Below are positions 31,114 to 40,003 of a DNA stretch of 64,000 bases, in pieces. Each line of letters begins with the position of its first letter. Position 1 is the first letter of the stretch. The DNA comes from Thiocystis violascens DSM 198 (GTDB lineage: Bacteria > Pseudomonadota > Gammaproteobacteria > Chromatiales > Chromatiaceae). The stretch lies in the NCBI RefSeq assembly GCF_000227745.2, contig NC_018012.1, positions 4,213,412 through 4,277,411 on the forward strand, in the 5' to 3' direction. The notes beneath the pieces were generated by a model. The model was not told the origin of the DNA and ran no database searches. It saw only the letters and a list, made by a program, of their open reading frames with translations. The position numbers and the translations under genes were made by a program.

Positions 31114-33345
31114 ATGAAACGGAACCTGTTCGCACTCTTCGCCACGCTGCTCGTTGCCTTGTCGCTGGCCGTCCCGGCGGACGCGCGCGAGCCTCAGCGT
31201 CCGCGCATTGGCCTGGTGCTCGCGGGCGGCGGCGCGAAAGGCTCGGCGCATATCGGCGTGCTCAAGGTTCTGGAGGAACTGCGCATCCCCATTCACGCCA
31301 TCGCGGGAACCAGCATGGGTTCGTTGGTGGGTGGGGTCTATGCGGCGGGCGTGCCGGCGGACGAGTTGGAACGGCGGGTGACGCAGGTGGACTGGGGCGC
31401 GCTTTTCGACGACAACCCGCCGCGCGAGGCGTGGGCGGCGCGGCGCAAGGAAACTTCTTTCAACCCGACCTGGAATTTCACGGTCGGGGTGCGCGAAGGC
31501 AATCTGCGCCTGCCCAAGGGGGCTATTTCGGGTCAGAAGGTCCAGTTGTTCTTCAACGATCTGGTCAAGGGCGTGGAAACGGTCCAGGACTTCGATGCCC
31601 TGCCGATCCCGTTCCGAGCCGTCGCCACCAATCTGGAAAACGGCGAGATGGTGGTCTTCGACCGGGGGCCGCTGCCGGTCGCCATGCGCGCCAGCATGGC
31701 GGTGCCTGGCGTGTTCGCGCCCATGGAATGGGAGGGACGCATCTACGTGGACGGCGGACTGGTGCGCAACCTGCCGGTCGACGTGGCCCGTTCGATGGGG
31801 GTCGATACGCTCATCGTGGTCAACCTGGGATCCGGGTTTCTCCCGCGCGAGCAGCTTGGCAGCATTCTCGGCGTCACCGGTCAGATGATCGCCATCCTGA
31901 CCGAGCAGAACGTGGAAGCCTCGCTCAAACAGATCGACCCCAAGCGTGATGTGCTGATCGTCCCGGATCTAGGCGACATCGGCTCCGGCGACTTCGCGCG
32001 CGCCGCCGATGCGATCGCCACCGGCGTGACGGCGGCCCGCAAGGCCGCTCCCAGGCTGGCGCGCTACCGTCTGAGCGAGGCCGAGTACGCGGCCTGGAAG
32101 CGCGCGCGTTTTGGCCCCGGCCAACCGGTCCAGCGAGTGGGCGAGGTGCGGATCGCGGGTCTGGAGCGGGTGAACGCCGGCGTCTTCGATGGCCTGGTCG
32201 AGAACCAGGCGCAGCAGCCCTTCGACCGCGCGCGGCTGGACGCGGAAATTGAGAAGGTCTATGGGCGTGGCGACTTCGAGCGAATCAGCTACCGTTTCGA
32301 GCCCCGGCGCGACGGCTCCGATCTGCTTATTGTCGATGCGGTCGAGAAGGCATGGGGGCCGGGCTATTTGGGATTTGGGCTGGGTCTGGCATCCGACAAT
32401 CAAGGCGACAGCCGTTTCGGATTGCGCGCCACCTACGATCAGACCTGGGTCAACCAGCTCGGGGCCGAATGGAGCACCGAACTGACGCTCGGCAATGCGC
32501 CGAGCCTGCACACCGAACTCTACCAGCCGCTGGATCTCGACCGGGCCGCCTTCGTCGCGCCTTTTCTGGATTACAGCCAGAGTCCGTACAGCGTCTTTGT
32601 CGGGGATCAGCGGGTCGCGCGCTACGACGTGACGCGGGTGCGGGTCGGCGCGGATGCCGGTACCACGCTGCGAGGCGTGGAGTTGCGGATCGGCCCCTAT
32701 GTCGGCCAGACAGAGGTTGCGCTGGACACCGGCTCGCTTGAACTCCCGGAGGATCGGATCACGGATACCGGCCTGCATGGGCGCATCGTCTACGACACGC
32801 TCGATAGCGCCGGGGCGCCGCGCTCGGGTACGCGCATCGCGCTGGAGTCGCTGAGTCCGCTGCACGCGCTGGGGGCGGATGTCGACTACACGCGCGCGCT
32901 GCTGAGCGCCACCACCGCCCACAGCTTCGGGGCGAATACGATCACCGGCAGACTCCGCGCCGGAAGCAGCTTCGGCGCCACCATGCCGTATTACGATCAG
33001 TTTCCGCTGGGCGGTTTTCTCAAGCTCTCCGGTTTTGCCAACGAGCAGTTCCGCGGCAACGACATGGTCTTCGGCGCGCTCGCCTACTACCGCCAGATCG
33101 CCTCGCTGCCGCCGCCGATCGGACGTGGACTCTACTTGGGTGCCTCGCTGGAGGGAGGCTGGCTTTCGGACGGTGTCGTCCAAAATCCGAGAACGGGCGA
33201 GGATGTGATCCTGAGTCCGGAGGAGACTCGTTTCGGCGGGAGCATCTTCTTCGGATCGGATACCTGGATCGGCCCCGCCTATCTGGGGCTCGGGTTGTCG
33301 GAGACCGGCGACAGCACGATCTATGTGCTGATCGGGAATCCTTGA
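31114..33345 (+). CDS. Patatin-like phospholipase with C-terminal BamA/Omp85-type barrel (PlpD-like, type Vd secretion)
   Basis: 743 residues. Signal peptide MKRNLFALFATLLVALSLAV ending ADA. The patatin domain has the oxyanion GGGAKGSAHIGVL, nucleophile elbow GTSMG and catalytic aspartate in YVDGGLVRNLP. A POTRA-like segment follows (VGEVRIAGLERVNAGVFDGL), then a 16-strand-type surface-antigen barrel to the end (FGLGLASDNQGDSRFGLRAT). This is the layout of PlpD of Pseudomonas, a self-exported lipase. The start at 31114 gives the signal peptide; the longer frame has none. It is monocistronic and followed by an R2 hairpin that may end transcription. Confidence 0.9.
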   Translation: MKRNLFALFATLLVALSLAVPADAREPQRPRIGLVLAGGGAKGSAHIGVLKVLEELRIPIHAIAGTSMGSLVGGVYAAGVPADELERRVTQVDWGALFDDNPPREAWAARRKETSFNPTWNFTVGVREGNLRLPKGAISGQKVQLFFNDLVKGVETVQDFDALPIPFRAVATNLENGEMVVFDRGPLPVAMRASMAVPGVFAPMEWEGRIYVDGGLVRNLPVDVARSMGVDTLIVVNLGSGFLPREQLGSILGVTGQMIAILTEQNVEASLKQIDPKRDVLIVPDLGDIGSGDFARAADAIATGVTAARKAAPRLARYRLSEAEYAAWKRARFGPGQPVQRVGEVRIAGLERVNAGVFDGLVENQAQQPFDRARLDAEIEKVYGRGDFERISYRFEPRRDGSDLLIVDAVEKAWGPGYLGFGLGLASDNQGDSRFGLRATYDQTWVNQLGAEWSTELTLGNAPSLHTELYQPLDLDRAAFVAPFLDYSQSPYSVFVGDQRVARYDVTRVRVGADAGTTLRGVELRIGPYVGQTEVALDTGSLELPEDRITDTGLHGRIVYDTLDSAGAPRSGTRIALESLSPLHALGADVDYTRALLSATTAHSFGANTITGRLRAGSSFGATMPYYDQFPLGGFLKLSGFANEQFRGNDMVFGALAYYRQIASLPPPIGRGLYLGASLEGGWLSDGVVQNPRTGEDVILSPEETRFGGSIFFGSDTWIGPAYLGLGLSETGDSTIYVLIGNP

Positions 33346-33381
33346 TCGCCGCTTGAAGCCGCTCGTGTGATTCGCCGCTTG

Positions 33382-33520
33382 AAGCCGTTCGTGGTGAGGC
33401 ACTCGAACCACGAACGGCTTCACGCTCCGAGTCCGAGGATTTCCCGTTCGTTCCATTCGACAAGCCGATCCTTGCGTCGGCTATGCTCTTCGCCCTGAGC
33501 GAAGCCGAAGGGCTCGAAAC
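33382..33520 (+). repeat. R2 dispersed hairpin element, copy 3
   Basis: Perfect 14-bp arms AAGCCGTTCGTGGT (33382-33395) and complement (33407-33420), then spacer and a GATTTCCCG block as in copy 1 but in the opposite orientation on the chromosome. The right border is unclear. It occupies the gap between the phospholipase gene and the hsd operon. Confidence 0.72.
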
Positions 33521-33618
33521 TGCTCCCCTTGATTCCCGAAGAATAATCGAAAGGGTATGTGTGGATACTTCGTTGGATGGCGATCGCTGGCGCGGGTCCA
33601 GGATCGCTTGGCCATTCG

Positions 33619-33885
33619 CTATCCTGAAAGGAACGCACCGCTCACCGACTGTTGCCAGACATGCCGATAAACGATCGCCGCCGCTTCCTGCTTGTCCGCT
33701 TCAGTGAAGGACGGCGACGGCAAATCACTGTAAAGCCGATCCAGAATGAAGATTTCCACCTCGGCTTGGGTCTGCTCCTTATCGGTCCAGCGCTCCAGCG
33801 GCGCCAGCAGTCCGCGCAGCGCGGTCAACAGCCTCTGGCTTGCCTGTTTGACCTGTTCGCGCTCCGCCTGACCGAAGATGGTCTT
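33619..33885 (-). pseudogene. Displaced C-terminal end of HsdR
   Basis: This frame encodes TIFGQAEREQVKQASQRLLT, then LRGLLAPLERWTDKEQTQAE and a typical HsdR end (FILDRLYSDLPSPSFTEADK, then AAAIVYRHVWQQS). It joins the main hsdR frame at AAGAAAGACC (about 33881-33891): dropping one base gives ALFDLLKK-TIFGQAERE. The same segment in the main frame is an unrelated tail. Confidence 0.82.
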
Positions 33886-36800
33886 TCTTCAGCAGATCGA
33901 ACAGCGCCAATTCATCCTCGTCCAAGCCTTCCTCGGCGGCGCGCCGTTGCTCCTCGTCGAGACCGGCCAGAAAGTCCGTCAGACGGCTGAAGGTCTCCTC
34001 GATGGTGACTCGGTCCTTCTCGCGGTTGTAGTCGGCGATGATCTCCTGGTAGCGCTTGTCGTAATCCATCCGCTGCGGATTGTGCCTGAGCATCTCGGCG
34101 AGCTTCTGCTCGACGATCTCGCGGATGTCCTGAAGCGCCGTCGCCTTGCGCCTGACCTTTGTCGCGAACTCGTCGCGGAGTTGTTCCAAATCGATCTGGC
34201 TGAGGTCGAAGGTCAGCCCTTCGGCCTGGTCATTGCCCGGCTTTTCGGCGCGGATCGCCTGATTCACGATGCGATGCAGTTCCTTCAAGAGTTCGGTGAC
34301 ATCCGCCGTGTCGCGCCGCTCCGTGAGCTTCTTGTCGATGGCCTCGATGTTGTCGTGCCGTTCGGCGTAGGCAAACGCCGACGGTTCCATCAGCAGCGCC
34401 CGGAAACGGACGAAGACCTGACGGGCCAGGATCTCGAAACGCCGCTTGGACTCATCGTTGGTGTAGACGGCATCCACGGCATCCGCGATGCCTTTGATGC
34501 GGGCAAATCCTTGAGTGCCGATGAGGGATTGCATCTCGAAGCCGAGCCCACGGACATGGGCCTCGGTCGCCTCGATGGCTTCCAACAATGCCTGCACCCG
34601 CTCCTCGATGGGCGCGACGATCTCCTCCTCACCCTCGCCTTCATCGCCAAGCGCATACTGGGCGAGCGCCGAGCGCAGACTCTTGAGCATGCCGTTGTAG
34701 TCGACGATCAGGCCGAAGTCCTTACCAGGGTAGCGCCGGTTGGCGCCCTGCATCAGGGTGTGGGCCTTCATCGGCTTGTCGAGGTAGAGGGTGGACAGGC
34801 ACTCCACATCGAACCCGGTCAGCCACATGGCGCAGACGATGGCGACACGGAAGGGATGTTCAGGGTTCTTGAAGGCCGTCTCGACATCCACCCGCTTGCC
34901 GTCCACCGTCTCGAAACCCTGCTTCATCAATGCTCGGTGCGGGATGATGTCGAAGCCCCATTTCCTGAAGTCGGCGACCTCGTTCTGCCCCTCGCTGATG
35001 ATGATCTCGATGATCGTCTCGTCGAGCCATCGGGCCTGTTCCATCAGCCGATCGCGTTGCGCGTACAGCCGTTGCCGGAGGTCCGGATCGGTCGCGGCCT
35101 TGAGATCCGTTTCCCTGGCATCCGCGTCGCGGCGCACGGCGGCCGCCTTGGCCTGCCAGCGCGGCAGGATCCGCTGCTGGACGCGGGCGCAGGTGATCTT
35201 GTCGATGCACACCAACAGCGCCTTGCCGGACGCCCAACGGGTCGCGCAATGCTCGACGAAGTCGTCGGCGATCCTGTCCAGGCGCTCGTCGGCCGTGATG
35301 ATCTCGTAGTCCTTGCCGAGCAGTTTCTCCAGCAGCGCCTCCTGATCGGGGTCCAACTCGGCCTCCTCGATCTTCTCGGCGATGCGGTCGTTCAGATCGA
35401 GCCTAGCGATGCCGAGCTTCTCTCCGCGATTCTCATAGACCAGCTTGACCGTGGCGCCGTCTTCCTCGGAGCGTTTGAAGTCGTAGCGTGAGACGTAGCC
35501 GCCAAAGATGCGCTTGGTCAGTTCGTCGTGCTTGAACAGCGGCGTACCGGTGAAGCCGATGAAGGCGGCATTCGGCAGGGCCAGTCGCATGTTGCGCGCC
35601 AGCTTGCCGGCCTGGGTCCGGTGCGCCTCGTCCGAGATCACGATGATGTCGTCGCGTTCGCTGTAGGGCTCGTTCGGCTTCACGTCCTGGTTGAATTTGT
35701 GGATCAGACTGAAGACGTAACGATGGTTCTCCTTGAGCAACTGTTCCAGTTCCTTCCCCGAGCCCGCCCGCGGCGTCCGTTCGTCCGCCACCCCACAACC
35801 AGCGAAGGTCTTGTAGATCTGGCTGTCCAGGTCGTTGCGGTCCGTCATGAGGACGAAGGTGAAATTGCCCGGTACGCTCCGGCGGACCTTCTCGGTGAAG
35901 AAGGCCATCGAATACGACTTGCCGCTGCCCTGGGTGTGCCAGAACACGCCAAGCCGGCCAAGGTCCGGATGCGCGCGCTCGATCAGCTCCAGCGGTCCTT
36001 TGGGGATGTAGGGGCTGGGTTCTTCGGCCGCCTTGAGAAATTGTCGGGATTCGAGCGGCAGCTCGATGACCCGGCTGCGCAGGCGTTGACCCGGCGGAAA
36101 CGCGCGTTTCAGCGCCTCTTGTCGAACGACCGAATCAACGGCTCGATTCACGCCAAGAACCTGATGATTGCTGGCGACGATCTTCCTGACGGCACCTGCC
36201 TTGCTGGCGTCGAACAGGATGAAGTTCTCCACCAGATCGAGCAAGCGGTCTTTGGCGAGCATACCGTTCAGCAGCACCTCGGCCTCCACGCTGCCCTGGT
36301 CGCGCTCGTCTTGGCGCTTCCATTCCGCGAAGTGCTCCCAGCCGCTGGTGATGGAGCCGTAGCGCGCCCGATGTCCGTTGCTGACGATCAGAAAGGCGTT
36401 GTGGTGGAAGGCATGGGCGATGACATGCTCATCCAGATAATCGCGCAGATTCCCGTCGAAGCCGGCGCGGATGTTCTTGTAGACCGCCTTCAGTTCGATG
36501 AAAACCAACGGCAGGCCATTGACGAAGCAGACCAGATCGGCGCGACGATTGTAGTTGGGGGTGCGTCGCCCGGTGAGCTTCAGTTCGCGCACGCACAGGA
36601 AGCGGTTATTCTCCGGCTGACGGAAGTCGATGACCTTGGCATAGCCCTGGCGCATCTGCCCTTTCGCATCCCGATAGCTGACCGGCACCCCGTCGCGGAT
36701 GAAGCGGTAAAACGCTTGGTTGTGCTGCAACAGCGAGCGGCTGAAATCCTGTCGGGTCAGCTTGGTGATGGCCTCCTCGATTGCCTGCTCCGGCAGTTCC

Positions 36801-37000
36801 GGGTTGAGCCGGACGAGCGCCGCGCGCAGATCGCGGATCAGGACGACCTCGGTCGTGTCGTTGCGCCCAAGCGTACTATTCGGCCCGAAGGTCTCCTGAT
36901 TCCAGGCGTAGAGACGGTCCCAACCCAGCACCTCATGCAGATGGTTGGCGAAGGTCTGTTGGACCAGGCGGTCTTCGCTGTTGATGTCGGTCACGGCCAT
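33779..37000 (-). CDS. hsdR: Type I restriction enzyme subunit R, C-terminus frameshifted
   Basis: 1073 residues in the main frame from ATG 37000 (GAGGAAAT upstream). N-terminal nuclease domain with LPLVFIELKAVYKN (PD-ExK type), then a superfamily-2 translocase: Walker A WHTQGSGKSYSMAFF, DEAH-type VISDEAHRTQAGKLARN and motif III FIGFTGTPLFKHDELTKRI, later VAIVCAMWLTGFDVECLSTL and GANRRYPGKDFGLIVDYN. HsdR cuts and translocates unmodified DNA in complex with HsdM2HsdS. The last about 90 residues, which normally dock to the methylase, are shifted out of frame near 33885; the tail actually read is unrelated. Restriction may be lost while methylation stays. Confidence 0.9.
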   Translation of the reverse strand: MAVTDINSEDRLVQQTFANHLHEVLGWDRLYAWNQETFGPNSTLGRNDTTEVVLIRDLRAALVRLNPELPEQAIEEAITKLTRQDFSRSLLQHNQAFYRFIRDGVPVSYRDAKGQMRQGYAKVIDFRQPENNRFLCVRELKLTGRRTPNYNRRADLVCFVNGLPLVFIELKAVYKNIRAGFDGNLRDYLDEHVIAHAFHHNAFLIVSNGHRARYGSITSGWEHFAEWKRQDERDQGSVEAEVLLNGMLAKDRLLDLVENFILFDASKAGAVRKIVASNHQVLGVNRAVDSVVRQEALKRAFPPGQRLRSRVIELPLESRQFLKAAEEPSPYIPKGPLELIERAHPDLGRLGVFWHTQGSGKSYSMAFFTEKVRRSVPGNFTFVLMTDRNDLDSQIYKTFAGCGVADERTPRAGSGKELEQLLKENHRYVFSLIHKFNQDVKPNEPYSERDDIIVISDEAHRTQAGKLARNMRLALPNAAFIGFTGTPLFKHDELTKRIFGGYVSRYDFKRSEEDGATVKLVYENRGEKLGIARLDLNDRIAEKIEEAELDPDQEALLEKLLGKDYEIITADERLDRIADDFVEHCATRWASGKALLVCIDKITCARVQQRILPRWQAKAAAVRRDADARETDLKAATDPDLRQRLYAQRDRLMEQARWLDETIIEIIISEGQNEVADFRKWGFDIIPHRALMKQGFETVDGKRVDVETAFKNPEHPFRVAIVCAMWLTGFDVECLSTLYLDKPMKAHTLMQGANRRYPGKDFGLIVDYNGMLKSLRSALAQYALGDEGEGEEEIVAPIEERVQALLEAIEATEAHVRGLGFEMQSLIGTQGFARIKGIADAVDAVYTNDESKRRFEILARQVFVRFRALLMEPSAFAYAERHDNIEAIDKKLTERRDTADVTELLKELHRIVNQAIRAEKPGNDQAEGLTFDLSQIDLEQLRDEFATKVRRKATALQDIREIVEQKLAEMLRHNPQRMDYDKRYQEIIADYNREKDRVTIEETFSRLTDFLAGLDEEQRRAAEEGLDEDELALFDLLKKDHLRSGGARTGQTGKPEAVDRAARTAGAAGALDR

Positions 37001-37148
37001 CGGATTTCCTCTATCGGACATTCCATCGAACCATAAAGGACATTCACCACCCTTTGTCCTTTATGAATACCCTTTCCAGTCGAGACCTTAGCGAATCAGC
37101 GCCACGCTGAGAAGGACTTCGCTCAAACACTTCCGCTGCCGTTGTCCT

Positions 37149-38798
37149 TTAGGCTGCCGGCGACGAGTCAGCCAGTCGATACCGGCGCCAGCGCTTTTCT
37201 CCCCGATAGGTCACCTGGCCCGTTGCCGCCAATCCATCCAGCGCGCGCTTGACGGTCTTGGCGGAAATCTCCGTACCGATCCGACGGTTGATCTCCGGGG
37301 TGGACGAGTCGGGGTAGCGCCCCAAGTCCTCCAGGATCAGCGCCGTCAACCGATGCGGTGTAATCCGCGTCAAGGTGGTTCTATCGTCGAGATTTGCCTG
37401 GCGTAACCACTCCGGCGCAACGAAGTAGCGCGTCCCAGAGGTCTTTCCGGTCGTGTGCACCAGGCCCCATTCGAGGAGTCGCCCCAGCCAGAGCGCCAGG
37501 GGTTCAAGGGTCTCCGTCTCCAGCATGTTGGCCAGCGCGCGCGCCGGCATGCCTTCGGTTTGCGCCAGGGCGCCGAGGGTGATGCGCTCACGCTGAGTCA
37601 ACTGAAAACGCGCATCGGCTGCGGCCATTAACCGGATGACCTCCGGCTTGAGGATACGCCGCTGGATGGTCACCTTGACCCAATCCGCGCCTTCCTCGAT
37701 CAGCGGCGCCGGTCGGCCCTGAGACAACAGCCGGTCGTACATGAGATCGAAACCGCTGCCCTCGCGCTCCATCAGCTTCAAGTCGTGAAAGACCCGCGCC
37801 AGCGCGTCGTTGCGGCGGCGGCTGGCGTGCAGGATGTTGCGTGGGGTGACCCCCAGGGGCAGCCGGCCGGGGTTGACCACCTCCAGGCGATCCGGATGCA
37901 GATTCAAATAGATGTCGCCCTGCTGCGTGTAGGGCCGGTGCACCAGTGCGTTGACCAATAGCTCGCGCACCACCTTTTCGTCGTAGGCCGGCACGCTGGA
38001 TCGAAACATCCCCTCCGGGACTTCATAGCTTTCGCGAAAGTCGGGGATCTCTTGCCAGACGGCATCCAGCAGTTCTACCGGCGAAAAGGCACAATCGTCC
38101 CACACCCACTTGTTGATCTTCTGCCCCAGCATGTCGTACTTGATCGCCTGCACCAAGGGCGCGGTGCCCAGGGCCCGCCGATCGGTCATGGTGCCGAGCA
38201 ACAGAACACCAAGCCGCGTCAGCGTTGCCCCTTGGGCAAGCCCGTAATGGGTCAGCAGCTCATCCGGTCCTTTTTCCTTCACCGAGTCCTTGACCCGGTC
38301 GGAGTCGCGGATCGCCTGCACGAAACCGGCGAGCTTGGCAGGATCCGTCGCGGCACACACGACACCGGCCTCCATCGACTCCCAGGAGCGGCCTGGCCGC
38401 TCGTTGGCCAAGCGCAGCACGTCATCCCCCAGGATCGGTCGGCAGCTATCGCCCACCCGCAGGAAGTAGCGCCCATCCGTGGTCGAGGCGACGCTCGGCG
38501 AGCGGTCGATCAGCAACTCGATGAATTCGCCACCGTTCGCGGCCCGCTGCACGCCGGGCAACGCCTGGACGTTCACCGTCAGCTCGCCGATCCGTTTGCG
38601 CAGCCGATCGATCAGTTCCGGTGGAATCCCTTGTCCGGCAGGCGGCTCTGTCTCGTTATCCTCGATCCCGATCAAGAGTCGACCGCCTTGGCTATTGGCG
38701 AAGCAGACGCAGTCCTTGGCTATCTCGTCCCAATGCGGGTTCTTGCCGGTGACGGTGCGCAGCGACTTGCGGTCGGTGTGCTGGTCTTCCAGCGTCAT
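37149..38798 (-). CDS. AlbA_2 (Schlafen-like) domain, putative transcription regulator within the hsd operon
   Basis: 549 residues. The N-terminal AlbA_2 region has DEIAKDCVCFANSQGGRLLI and GIEDNETEPPAGQ, typical of the Schlafen AlbA_2 family; the middle has the RecG-like/HATPase_c_4 block VVRELLVNALVHRPYTQQGD and LEVVNPGRLPLGVTP; the end is a winged helix (EINRRIGTEISAKTVKRALD). Such proteins are often found beside type I restriction genes, with regulatory or nucleic-acid-cleaving roles suggested but not settled. It overlaps hsdS by 4 bp and lies 148 bp before hsdR, so it is a full operon member. Confidence 0.82.
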   Translation of the reverse strand: MTLEDQHTDRKSLRTVTGKNPHWDEIAKDCVCFANSQGGRLLIGIEDNETEPPAGQGIPPELIDRLRKRIGELTVNVQALPGVQRAANGGEFIELLIDRSPSVASTTDGRYFLRVGDSCRPILGDDVLRLANERPGRSWESMEAGVVCAATDPAKLAGFVQAIRDSDRVKDSVKEKGPDELLTHYGLAQGATLTRLGVLLLGTMTDRRALGTAPLVQAIKYDMLGQKINKWVWDDCAFSPVELLDAVWQEIPDFRESYEVPEGMFRSSVPAYDEKVVRELLVNALVHRPYTQQGDIYLNLHPDRLEVVNPGRLPLGVTPRNILHASRRRNDALARVFHDLKLMEREGSGFDLMYDRLLSQGRPAPLIEEGADWVKVTIQRRILKPEVIRLMAAADARFQLTQRERITLGALAQTEGMPARALANMLETETLEPLALWLGRLLEWGLVHTTGKTSGTRYFVAPEWLRQANLDDRTTLTRITPHRLTALILEDLGRYPDSSTPEINRRIGTEISAKTVKRALDGLAATGQVTYRGEKRWRRYRLADSSPAA

Positions 38799-40003
38799 AC
38801 CGCGATCTCGCCGCTCATCAGGCGGGGGAGGAGGATGTCGCGGGCGGTGCGGAGTTTTTGGTTGGCGAACGTGAGAGTCCTTAACTGTTCCACGATCGGC
38901 TCGATGGTCGCCTGGAAGCTATCCAACAGTCCGGGCGGCGGTAGTGGTGCAGGATATGCCCGCATCTGCTTCCAATCCGCGCGGGGCATCTTGGAGCCCT
39001 CTCGCATTGTCTGAGCGGTGGTGGCCACAAACGGATCGCTCGACGCGGTCATCAAGACGAAACCAAGATGGTGCGGGTGGTAAGGGCGAAGCACGATCGC
39101 ATCAGAGGACGCTACTCCGTCCAGAAATGCGATCCCTACCTTGTGAAAGTACGGACGGATCTTTCCGAACAGGACATCTCCCGCCGCGAATCGGTGCTTG
39201 CTGCTCGTCACCTGTTCCGCTGTGCCCCACTCAGTCAGGGCGATTGATCGGCGGGGAATATGTTCTAAGCCAATGTAGGCAGTGTCCGGATCGAGCGCTT
39301 CGGGATTGACGGTCTCTCGTATTTCGCAGCACAGATCACCAAAAGTCGTCCGCTCCCATCCTTCCGGTACACCTTCGATGATGCGAGTGTGCTCATGGCC
39401 GGGGAAGCGCAGGCGGACGAACCATTCGCGGTAGATCTGCCGCGCAGACTCCTCCAGCAGCGCCATCCGCCGGCGGTTGTTTTCGATCAGGTCGTCGTAG
39501 GCTTTCAGAATTTCGGCGACTGTATTCTGCAAAGGCAAGGGTGGAGCAACTACCGGCAGCCTTGCAAGCTCACTTCCACGTATCCCCTTTACAGTTGCGC
39601 CAGAGACAATAGTTCTGATTAATCCGCGTCCTTCTGGGGACGCAAAAAAATAATGGAAAAATCTCGGGTTGGCTTTGTCCTGATTCAGCCTCACCCTGAT
39701 GATTGATGACTCGAAAGTTAGCGGCTCTGTTGGAGCAACGACTAAGGCACATTTTCCGGCGCCAGCCTCGACGACAGAGCGCCTACCAAATAAAAGGTCA
39801 CCATCTTGAAGTCCTGACCTGCCCAGCTCAGCTGCGGATAACTCGATGCGCTCCATTTCTTGGGATCCAATGAACTCATTTCCAAAGAGTTCGCCCATAT
39901 TGACCAACTTGATTCCGCGCCCTCGAAACGGAGCTGGCTTGTAAACCCCATTTCGGGAAGGCTCAGCGTAAAGCGTGACGAATGGAATAGGAGCGAACCT
40001 CAC
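38795..40003 (-). CDS. hsdS: Type I restriction-modification specificity subunit S
   Basis: 402 residues with two target-recognition domains, each ending in a conserved coiled-coil spacer. First half: GDLLFGRRSVVEAGAGKCAL, then PLPLQNTVAEILKAYDDLIE and SARQIYREWFVRLRFPGHEH. Second half: GDVLFGKIRPYFHKVGIAFL, then PPPGLLDSFQATIEPIVEQL and ARDILLPRLMSGEIAV. It directs HsdM and HsdR to a bipartite DNA site; the site cannot be predicted. It overlaps hsdM in ATGA (40000-40003), so the methylase and specificity subunits are coupled. Composition is lower in GC in the first recognition domain, common for swapped TRDs. Confidence 0.93.
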   Translation of the reverse strand: MRFAPIPFVTLYAEPSRNGVYKPAPFRGRGIKLVNMGELFGNEFIGSQEMERIELSAAELGRSGLQDGDLLFGRRSVVEAGAGKCALVVAPTEPLTFESSIIRVRLNQDKANPRFFHYFFASPEGRGLIRTIVSGATVKGIRGSELARLPVVAPPLPLQNTVAEILKAYDDLIENNRRRMALLEESARQIYREWFVRLRFPGHEHTRIIEGVPEGWERTTFGDLCCEIRETVNPEALDPDTAYIGLEHIPRRSIALTEWGTAEQVTSSKHRFAAGDVLFGKIRPYFHKVGIAFLDGVASSDAIVLRPYHPHHLGFVLMTASSDPFVATTAQTMREGSKMPRADWKQMRAYPAPLPPPGLLDSFQATIEPIVEQLRTLTFANQKLRTARDILLPRLMSGEIAV

